A stretch of DNA of 64,000 nt from Guadua angustifolia (Eukaryota > Streptophyta > Magnoliopsida > Poales > Poaceae), in assembly GCA_036346375.1 (NCBI GenBank), contig CM070500.1:77480437-77544436 (forward strand). Reading direction: 5' to 3'. A model generated the notes under the pieces. The model searched no databases, was not told where the DNA came from, and saw only the letters and a list, made by a program, of their open reading frames with translations. The position numbers were made by a program, and so were the translations under genes. Of the stretch, positions 56,036 to 64,000 are shown piece by piece. Numbering within the stretch: position 1 is the first letter of the stretch; each line of letters begins with the position of its first letter.

Positions 56036-59000
56036 ATGTCGCAACTAGAGAGCATCGCCTCGCCGCAGACACAGTAGAAGGTGCCGCCAGGGCCGAGCAT
56101 GGTTCCAATTACTCAAGGGCCGAGTAAGGTGAGGAAGACCCGAGGACCAAACAAAGGGGCTACAGGAGAACGCCGCAGTTCTCCGCTCAATGCCACACGG
56201 GTCTGCAGACGGGCCCTCCTAAGTACATGGGGCGATACGGCCATTTTTGGCCAATTGGTGAGGAGAGAGTGCCCATAACAATTAAGGATTGGAGAAAGGA
56301 AGTCGCCACGAGCGTAAGAATCGGTTGTGGGACGAGGTTAAGAGTAAATGGATTATAGAGGAGGACGATGAACCCACAGCGAGACGGTACGCCTTGAAGA
56401 GGATGGGTGTGGCCTTGAGGCACTTCAAGACCCTTATGCACAGCGAGTACGTGCTGAAAGGCCATACACCATTCGAGAAGTATCCATTTGTGACCCCTGA
56501 TGTTTGGGCGGAGTTCACGAGGATGAAGGGTACGCCGAGGTAGAGTACCGAGGGAGAGGAACACCGCTGTCCAGAGGCTTAACACGCACCCGCACCACCC
56601 TCAGACAAAGCGGCTATGAGGGGAAGAAGGCAGAGGGCGCGACAAGCCGAGGAGTGCGCTCACCGATGGTGATGCCTTACTCCCACATATCCGAGGATCG
56701 GCACGAATCGGTATTAGCGAGACAAAGAAAACTCCCGACGGGCAGCTTGTAGTTGCAAACCCCGCTACCACTCAAGTCATCTCTACCATCAGAAGACATC
56801 TAACTTAGTACAATACAATTGACCCAACTTGTTGTATTTCAAATCTAATTCAGACTCGCTATTACAGAAGAGGTAAGCCAAATAAAAGAACAGGGACCTT
56901 CTGAGCTAAGGGTCGCAGGACATCCCGCTGCTCGCGATCGGAAGTCCGACCATAAGGGGCGGGTGCTTGCCGAGGGGCGGACACACGAAGAAGTCCTACT
57001 TTCAAGATGACGCTCAGATCAAGGTCATGGCAGTACGCGGAGGAGCGCCTCAGACACACACTAAGGAGAGCAAATGAGGGAGGAGATTAAGGAGGAGATG
57101 AGGGGGAGATGACACGACGGAGGAGGAGATAGAGAGGGAGATGATGGCACGTGAGGATCGCCTCGAGGGCCGAGATGATGGCGATGATTTCCGTGAGTCG
57201 AGCCGATGCCCTCGATCATTATAGAGAAGTCTCAGGCTCGACCTAGCAAACGCGGTTCCAAAAATGATAAGACCGATCCCCAACTGAAGGTAATAATTAA
57301 TTTTTCCTGAGTTAAAGCTACGAGTGTAACTCCCGCAATGTTTTTTCTCGTTGTACACTTCTTGTGTGCCTGCTGCTATGCCACCACCATCATGACGGAG
57401 GATGGATTTCGCCGAGGTCAGACGCTGGGTTGCATTTCCATGCAACGAGACCGACATCGGCATGGTCACCAGGGGAAGGGCTACATGAGGGTGCAGTGGA
57501 CTACATCCACGAAGACTTCTTATCACATGTGCTCGATTTCCCAACGAAGATATCACCACTCTCGGCAAGCACGCATGTCGCTCATCAAGTGGCCCATGAC
57601 GGGTGTCGACTGGTCAAGGTAAAAAGTCCCTCCACGCCTTTCTACCATTCCAAAGATTCACCGCAGAAGTTAAATATATGCGCTTTGTAGGTTCCTCCTG
57701 CTACCGCCTCCCGCCTCAAGGCCTCGATCCCGCCTCCCGCCTCCGCCGCCGCCTCCCGCCTCCTCGGCTCGATCCTGCCTCCCCGCCTCCTCCGCCTCCC
57801 CGCCTCCCGCCTCTCCTGCTCTCGATCCCCGCCTCCTGCGCCTCCGCCTGCTCCTCGCCTCCTCGCCCCGCCTCCCGCCTCCCCGCCTCCCGCCCGAGAA
57901 CCACAGAGGCCTCCGAGACTCCTTCCGCCAAGAGGGCAAAGCCGACAGAGGCCACAACGCCTTGAGGTACCAAAAGCCTGATCACCCCGACTCTCGAGAC
58001 TCCTTCGCCCAGAAGAAAAGTTAGCACAGCCATGTGCACCTTGTATGATTATAAGGCCTCACGAGCATGGAAAGCCCCTGATTGCATCGCACGTCTAACT
58101 AAATGATCTAGGCAAGTGGACTCGCCTCCTCCATGGATGGTACCTTGATAAGGTGAAGGGGAAGAGCGCCGAGTCGACTTCAACGTGAAGTATAAAATGG
58201 TACATTTTCACCGTGAGGAGCATGGAACATTCCCCGCCGCTTTTGAGGATCTATTCCGTGTGTACCAAATGAAAGCCATCGATATTTCTACTTTATTTAT
58301 CATGGACGCCGTGAGTATCACACCATATAGCTTGCGCCATGACTTTTATAGGATTTTGCATTATGTTTTCTCACTTTCAACACGAAGTTGCGTGATAATG
58401 AGACAACGAGCCGTGACGCATCTACACGAAGTTGGGTTTGTCGACCCCGAGCTTGTGTTCGCGACCTTGGCTAGGCTTCAACCGAGTTCGCTGTTAGCTA
58501 CATCAAGGGGTATTGCGTCGAGTCAAGAAGGACTTCATTGTATTGCCGCATCCACGAGGAGTAAGTAGTACTTTTCGATTCAATTACTTGTACGCACTTA
58601 AAACCGTATGTGAACTTATTTCCTTGCACTACATTTTATTTAATAAGCAACCATTGGTTCTACTCGCCCTCGCTCCGAGTGAAACACGTACCACACATTT
58701 AACTCGACGAGAAGAGACCGATAGCATACGCGATCAAGCCTCCTTTGCACAAGTAAGCACATTATTGTAACCTAACACATCTCGAGGAATTTAACTACGC
58801 TTATTTTTTTACTCAATGGTGCTCTCCAATGTATGCAGGGTTTCTCGGACTATGTCGATGAAGGAGGGCCGACGACGCACAAAAAGGGCAAGACACCGCA
58901 AAGATAAGTTTATTTAAGGTACAAGTGCCTAGCATATATATGATTAATTTTTTGACATCTAATCTTCGTGGGCTGAATTTCTTTTTCTCTTCACAAAGGC

Positions 59001-59160
59001 CATCAATCAGGCAGCGGTGACCATTGCGGCTTCTATGTCATGCAAGACATGCTCATCGTGGTCGGCAACTCACAACTTTTTTCTAAGGTATATGTGCACG
59101 CATAATAATATACTTAGCTTTTACATAGAAATTTTGAAACTGAAATTAACACACCATTTC
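56036..59160 (+). pseudogene. Second gene of CACTA-3: Transposase_24-like plus Ulp1-like cysteine protease
   Basis: ATG at 56036 gives MSQLESIASPQTQ before a frame break. A Transposase_24-like block follows (KNRLWDEVKSKWIIEEDDEP, then YALKRMGVALRHFKTLMHSE and VTPDVWAEFTRMKGT, 56310-56535), then a low-complexity CCGCCTC-rich part (57700-57900). From 58185 comes a Ulp1/C48-like domain in several exons: FEDLFRVYQMKAIDISTLFI, then EVGFVDPELVFATL, then HQSGSGDHCGFYVMQDML with the expected catalytic Cys (TGC at 59025-59027) and preceding Gln. Such desumoylase-like domains are known in plant CACTA and Mutator proteins. Their role in the element is unproven. Frameshifts exist, and intron positions are not resolved. 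Confidence 0.72.
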
Positions 59161-59564
59161 TATTTTGCGTAAGATCAATATCCCCTAAGAGTTTAGACAA
59201 AGAAAGCACTCAACAATTTACGAGACCACTTATGCCGCTGGTAATCGTTAGAAGTTATATCGAGGATGGCAGGTTTAGAGATCCCAAGCATCCTACTAGT
59301 CCATATGAAAACAATATTAATAATATATGTCAATTTGATATGTATCGAGGAAGTCCATGTACCGATTGTCAAGCATGTTTGAGTTGTATATTGTGAACGA
59401 CTATGATATATATGTGTTGTAATTAAAGTCGCTTGCTCGCGTGAATGTGATATATGCATCCCGTGTTTCGCTCTCGTGAATGTGATGATATATATTGTGC
59501 ATTCTGTATTGAGAATTTAATCAGTTTTTTTGGAGAATTTGCAAAATGGCACACTTCCATTGGT

Positions 59565-59980
59565 GAATCATCGAATCGGTTCTTTAGGAAAGTGATTTCG
59601 ATAACCTCATCGTAATCGGTTTTTAAGGGAGTGATTTCGATGACCCTCATCGTAATCCGTTCTTTAAGAAAAGTGATTCGATCGATACGCCATCGTAATC
59701 ACTCTTTCTTAAAGAACCGATTCTCGCGATCGGGTCATCGTAATCACTTCGAAAGAACCGATTCTGATGAGGGGGTCATCATAATCATTTCCTTAAAGAA
59801 CCGATTCTGATGAGTGGGTCATCAGAATCATTTCCCTTAAAGAACCGATTCTGATGACATTTTATCACGATCGGGTCAAAACCGATTCTGATAGCTCCAC
59901 CTCATCACTATCTAAGGACATCGTATCGCCACTAGAACCGATTCTAATGCTAAAAAAGAACCGATTCTGATGTGCCGTTC
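59565..59980. repeat. Right subterminal repeat array of CACTA-3
   Basis: At least nine units, the first three as ATCGGTTCTTTAGGAAAGTG and the rest inverted as AAAGAACCGATTCTGATG. The orientation switches at about 59690-59705, giving a hairpin. The last units reach the terminal CTGTAGTAGTG. Confidence 0.88.
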
Positions 59981-60010
59981 TGTAGTAGTGTGCCAAGAGT
60001 CGTTGAACCG

Positions 60011-60110
60011 NNNNNNNNNNNNNNNNNNNNNNNNNNNNNNNNNNNNNNNNNNNNNNNNNNNNNNNNNNNNNNNNNNNNNNNNNNNNNNNNNNNNNNNNNN
60101 NNNNNNNNNN
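60011..60110. other. Assembly gap (100 N)
   Basis: A run of exactly 100 N, which normally marks a gap of unknown size. It separates the right end of CACTA-3 from the right end of another CACTA. Confidence 0.99.
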
Positions 60111-60236
60111 AGTTCTCCTTGATCGAGCATTTGTCTTTGGTTTAACTTATGAATCGGCAGTGAAAGTGTTATCACTGTCGGTTCTAGCCGAACCGACAGT
60201 GATAGATCGGCAAGAAAGAGGTTCTTTATAGTAGTG
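60111..60236. mobile_element. Right end of a fourth CACTA element
   Basis: The sequence ends GTTCTTTATAGTAGTG, the inverse of CACTACTATAAAGAAC. Just inside are inverted units ACTGTCGGTTCTAGC and GAACCGACAGTGATAG. The terminus and subterminal motif differ from the other three elements. Its left end is not seen and may be inside the gap. It abuts TGCATGCATGAACTAAAT, the start of the O-methyltransferase upstream region. Confidence 0.7.
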
Positions 60237-60745
60237 TGCATGCATGCATGAACTAAATACCCTATTAGTGAGCTAGTTAACTTCTTAAGAAAATGAGAAG
60301 AAGTTAATTAATTAATAAAGAGTGAACAATGGGGTCACACATCAGCCAAAACAAGTTAGAACCTCTCCCACGTATTAAAGGAACTGATTGCACGCACATA
60401 GCATGCATCAAGGCCTCAAGGGGTTAGTTACCTATTAAAAAAAAGAAGAAGAAGAAGATAGTGGCTACTACCCCACGTCCACTACAGCTGTAATCCCAAA
60501 CGCATGCATGCAATGAAATGGAAAGTGATAGTGCTAAAAAATTGAATTATATATGTAACTGGCCTACAAAGACCCGGCAGTTAAAAGAAACAAGAAGAAA
60601 TATCCATGCCTTGAACCGCCGATCAAGTGTATCTGTGTATGCTTGGAACGGCCGATCAAGTACAGCCTGCGCATCACTTGGATTGTTTGTGCGTCAAGAA
60701 ATAAAAGAAAAGGTCCCATGCTACTCGGCAGGATCGGAGATCGAT
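60237..60745. other. Distal upstream region of the intact O-methyltransferase
   Basis: AT-rich, with an AAGAAGAAGAAGAAG microsatellite near 60444 and several GCATGCATGC stretches. No gene is seen. About 400 bp of it are absent from the equivalent place at the pseudogene. Confidence 0.45.
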
Positions 60746-61186
60746 CCCACGGCATTAATGTCTCCATTAAATAATTAACAAGGAATGATAATGACCGGCG
60801 ACTAGTAAAATAAGCTGCTGCATGCATGAAGGAACAAATCACTTCTCTAGCAAATCACGCGGCTTACATTGCAGCCAAAAGAACGCACGGGGTCTTCACT
60901 GTGTGGACTGAATTGCTCGCAGGAAGCTGCCAATTCTCGCGGGCAAGTCGGAATCTGAGCATTTCCTCCACTAATGGTTGTCTTGTCATTTCCTTGTACA
61001 CGAGTTAATTCCTTGATAGGTATTGCATTTCCTTGATAGAAAAGTCACGCACGACGAGAAAAATGTGTGCCGACACGTTGCAGCCGTACGTGCAGGATTG
61101 CAGCCATGGGATTCGGTGATGTAATTTCGGTACAAATACTCGTACCTAGGGACGAGGAAGCACACACGCAAATACGTACCGAAGCA
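60746..61186 (+). promoter_or_regulatory. Proximal promoter/5' flank of the O-methyltransferase gene
   Basis: Nearly identical to 8903-9280. It carries about 60 bp more just upstream of the ATG. An upstream frame open from 61067 reads into the gene in phase, but MNQEQSHAK is the better start because it is also the first Met shared in context by the pseudogene. No convincing TATA box could be fixed. Confidence 0.5.
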
Positions 61187-63141
61187 ATGAATCAAGAGCA
61201 AAGCCATGCCAAGCTCTCTCACGCTGAGCTGCTGCAAGCCAGCAATGAGCTCACTCACCACACCTTAAGCTACGTCAAGTCCATGGCCCTCCGGTGTGCC
61301 ATCAAGCTAGGCATCGCCGATGCCATCAACCGCGGTGGTGGCCACGTCTCCCTGGAAGACTTACTCACCACACTCTCTCTAACCCCGAGCAAGCTCTCCT
61401 ATCTACGCCGCGTAATGCGTGTGCTCACCACATCAGGAATCTTTGCCCATAATGATGGCACCTACAGCCTCACTCCCGTCTCCTCCCTGCTCCTGAGCGA
61501 CGACGGTACAGATAGTTTTAATCTTGTTTTGGAAAATTTTGGTTATATGATATTGAGGAGACGCGATCTCCATCCTGTATCGAATAAATATTAGGTAAGT
61601 CATAGCTAAGACCGACTACATCAAGAAGTTAGAGTTATCTTACAAGATTAAAGGGGTGACTGATAGTTTTAATCTTGTTTTAGAAAATTTTGGTTTCAAA
61701 GGTGTTGCTTCGGTGTCCGAGTAGAATAGCTGTCATCGAGTCGTGTTTGTTTCGGTTGGAAAATCTGCTATGTAAGTGGGATCTAGTAAACGTTTGCAGT
61801 AACAGAACAGAAGTTAAGAATAAAGGCTAGAAGCAATAAAAAACAACGTCGCGAGTCCGAATATTGAGTTGACGGTTTTTCTTGGTTGAATTGTTTTAAT
61901 TTTCTAACAGGTACCAGCAGCAATTGTAAAAGCCCCGTACAGCTTGTGCAACTTGAACTATCACCGTTCGTCACGGCGCCGGTCATGCGCATGGCCGAAT
62001 GGTTCAGGTCCGACGAGGAGACGGCATTCAAGATGATGCATGGCACGGACTTTTGGGGTGTTTGTGGCCGTGACGTAGAGTTCGGCAAGTTCTTCAACGA
62101 TGCGATCGCATCTTACTCGCGGTTCATCATGGATGCCGCCATCCATGGAGCAGGCCAGGTGTTTGAGGGAATAACCTCCTTGGTGGACGTCGCAGGCGGC
62201 TTAGGAGCGGCGGCAAGGGCAGTGGCTGCGGCCTTTCCATATATCAAATGCACAGTGTTGGACCTTCCTCAAGTGATTAATGACATTCCGGCTGATAGCC
62301 TGGTTAAATTTATTGCAGGCGATATGATGAATTTCATCCCCCAAGCGGATGCTCTCTTGCTTCAGGTGACAGGCAATACATATTTCATTCAACCTATAGT
62401 CCTATACACAACTTGGTCTTTGTGTAACAACACACTAATTCAACCAGTAATTTTTAAATTAGCTCAGTTTCTTCGACAATTTAAATATAATTGGCAGAGC
62501 AGCGCGCTACGCTGCGCCAAGCGAATTTTGGTCGAGGGGTTCTTTTTGCAAAAAAAAAAAAGTAGGACAACCTTGATGTAATTTCTGTTTTCTCATAGGG
62601 TTTTTTCTTAAATGAGCTGGCTAGGAGCCGTTGGTGAATTTGCTGAACTACGGGAGCCTTTTTTCAGTAAAACCAGTGGGAGGACATATGCAAGATTTTG
62701 GGATTAAGGGGGTTTTCTCACAAAAAACATGATGTGGAGGGTCTGAGCTCGCACAAGGCATAATTGATAGTATATTGGGTAGCGACTAGCAAATAGGTAA
62801 ATCTAATGCATTTGAGATTGTAACTACATTCTTTATTGCAGTTTGTTCTGCATGATTGGAGTGACAAGGATTGCATAAACATCTTAAAACGATGCAAAAA
62901 TGCAATTCCTTCAAGAGAAGCTGGAGGAAAGGTGATCATCATAGATATGGTGGTTGGATCCTCTTCCCAACCAATGTGCCATGGAACCCAAGAATTGTTT
63001 GATCTGCTTATTTCAATGTTGACACCAGGCATGGAGAGGGATGAAAAAGAGTGGTGCAAGTTATTCAAGGAAGCAGGATTTAGTGCGTATAAGATCCGAT
63101 CTGTCTTAGGTCTCCAGTCTATCATCGAGATCCTTCCATAA
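61187..63141 (+). CDS. SAM-dependent O-methyltransferase (ZRP4/COMT class), three exons
   Basis: Exons 61187-61505, 61911-62365 and 62842-63141 join in phase at GT-AG junctions (G/GTACAG...CTAACAG/G, CAG/GTGACA...TTGCAG/T) to give 357 residues, the usual length. Residues 1-106 are the dimerisation domain (MNQEQSHAKLSHAELLQASN). The SAM-binding motif is LVDVAGGLG at 197-205, where most relatives have DVGGGxG, so one Gly is Ala. DLPQVI (224-229) and GDMM (243-246) follow. The catalytic His is H262 in FVLHDW. ERDEKEW and the C-terminal GLQSIIEILP are canonical. Such enzymes methylate phenolic, flavonoid or alkaloid hydroxyls in the cytosol. The substrate cannot be told from sequence. An alternative start 40 codons upstream (61067) is in phase but less likely. 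It is the only intact host gene seen. Confidence 0.9.
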
Positions 63142-63294
63142 GTCATAGATCAGGGACATTTCAGCTAGATGAGTGGTCAATTTATGGGAATTGAATAATT
63201 TCTCATTTAGTTTGTCGATGATTGTCTTCTTTATCTTTGTGGTATGCTCCATGTACATGGTGTGGTGTAGCAATGTACGTGTGTTATAATCTTC

Positions 63295-63300
63295 AATAAA
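63295..63300 (+). terminator. Polyadenylation signal of the O-methyltransferase gene
   Basis: AATAAA in TTCAATAAAAATATTTG, 154 bp after the stop codon, a normal distance for a plant gene. A TTTGTCGATGATTG-type TG-rich stretch lies upstream. Confidence 0.6.
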
Positions 63301-63394
63301 AATATTTGTCTCATAACTTCCATGCTTGTTTTCCGAAAAAAATTTCATTTTATGTTGCCTCTTAACACCTTACTTTGTATCTTTGTTAGAATAT

Positions 63395-63640
63395 AGGCAC
63401 GTACTACCATTCAGATGTCCGATTTTTTGTTTTTCTTCGGATGCCCGCGAAACATTTTTTTTCTATCGTGCAACATTTGTTACCAACGCGTGTAACATTT
63501 TTTTTGAATGCTTGCAACATCCCTTTACTGTAGCAAATTTCACTGTTTGTCGAAGGAAAATATTGCACGTGTTGGTAGAAAATATTGCACGCGTAGAAAA
63601 AAATGTTGCGGAGTGTTAGGACGTCCGATACCTAGCATTA
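63395..63640. mobile_element. Foldback MITE with CGTGCAACATTT units
   Basis: GATGTCCGATT... at left (63413) pairs with ...GGACGTCCGATACC at right. Inside, the units GCGAAACATTTTTT, CGTGCAACATTTG and CGTGTAACATTTTT on one strand face AATATTGCACGTGTTGG and AATATTGCACGCGT on the other. The arms are imperfect (about 75%). No coding sequence is present. The exact ends and target duplication were not resolved. Confidence 0.55.
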
Positions 63641-63770
63641 CCGTAGAATATATCATTAAGATTTAATTCTTGTGCGGCTTAAATTATTGTCCCCCAAATG
63701 TTAGATGCGACCCAGTTAAGGGTACTTGCGAGAAACGGATCCTAACGTAACTATAATATTTTCTTTATTA

Positions 63771-64000
63771 CTCTCTTCCTTTTAAAATATAAGGTTTATA
63801 AATTTGCACTGTTGTCTCATAATATAAGGCACTCGCTACAAATATAAAATAAATTCTTTCTTTTTTCCGTCACTTATCTTCACACTCTCTTCAATATTTA
63901 TGATTAATGAACACCCACACTAACTATTCTCTCTTATTCCCATGCCATTAACACGATAAGATCGATACTATGGTCAGTTTACTCTATCGTTCTCTTGGTT
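63771..64000. mobile_element. Stowaway-like MITE terminus, cut by the window end
   Basis: TA followed by CTCTCTTCCTTTTAAAATAT resembles the CTCCCTCCATTTCAAAATAT end of the element at 15502, and ATAAGGCACTCGCTAC follows. The second terminus is not in the window. Confidence 0.4.

Larger units (their letters stand above)
47573..59990. mobile_element. CACTA element 3 (plus-strand genes)
   Basis: The right end TTCTGTAGTAGTG at 59978-59990 is the inverse of CACTACTACAGAA. The left end is imperfect: ACTACTACGTAATCC from 47574, with the leading C not present. Arrays of GAACCGATTCTGATG-type motifs lie just inside both ends. Two genes on the plus strand follow the CACTA plan (TNP2 at 49136-52225, protease-bearing gene at 56036-59160). 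The flanking triplets do not match (GAA or AAG against TGC), so the left boundary, or an intact insertion, is uncertain. Orientation is opposite to CACTA-1 and CACTA-2. Confidence 0.8.

Noticed and set aside
61963..62392. Minus-strand frames across O-methyltransferase exon 2
   Set aside because: They mirror the exon on the plus strand, which has the SAM-binding motif and splice sites.

Overview
The window is plant nuclear DNA, almost certainly from a grass. The evidence is a ZRP4/COMT-type O-methyltransferase gene with plant-type introns, a Stowaway MITE with the typical grass terminus, a Sirevirus-like copia LTR with a tRNA-Met primer-binding site, Tat-like gypsy pol, and several full-size CACTA (En/Spm) transposons. 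There is no prokaryotic organisation, rRNA or CRISPR. One 100-N assembly gap lies at 60011-60110. Most transposon reading frames are broken by frequent small indels. These could be real decay or poorly polished long-read sequence.

Layout. 0.1-2.0 kb: minus-strand gypsy pol. 2.0-2.5 kb: hAT-type element cut by a copia LTR (2.5-5.15 kb), which is followed by its PBS and a broken gag. 5.9-8.9 kb: LTR-like debris, a hAT-like MITE built round a 180-bp tandem repeat, and a 116-121-bp tandem array. 8.9-12.0 kb: an O-methyltransferase pseudogene (exons 1 and 2 only, intron split by a LINE) and an extra fragment of its intron 1. 12.1-15.8 kb: a probable solo LTR interrupted by a 1,210-bp hAT-type element with an 8-bp target duplication, then a Stowaway MITE. 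17.5-18.3 kb: a second hAT-type terminus and a gag-like fragment. 18298-33020: a CACTA element (CACTA-1) with matching termini and a CCT target duplication. 33.5-47.5 kb: a second CACTA (CACTA-2), left end clear and right end not found. 47.57-59.99 kb: a third CACTA (CACTA-3) in the opposite orientation. 60.1-60.24 kb: the right end of a fourth. 60.24-63.3 kb: a second O-methyltransferase copy that reads as an intact three-exon gene of 357 residues. 63.4-64.0 kb: a foldback MITE and a Stowaway-like terminus.

How it fits together. An O-methyltransferase locus was duplicated, one copy decayed, and the roughly 50 kb between the copies is now filled with transposons. The three large CACTA elements each carry the same two-gene plan: a TNP2-type transposase (Transposase_21) and a second gene with a Transposase_24/DUF8039-like N-terminal part and a Ulp1-like cysteine protease C-terminal part. 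In CACTA-3, both genes are preceded by copies of the same ~350-bp leader, and the space between the genes holds an array resembling the subterminal repeats. The only gene likely to make a functional host protein is the O-methyltransferase at 61187-63141.
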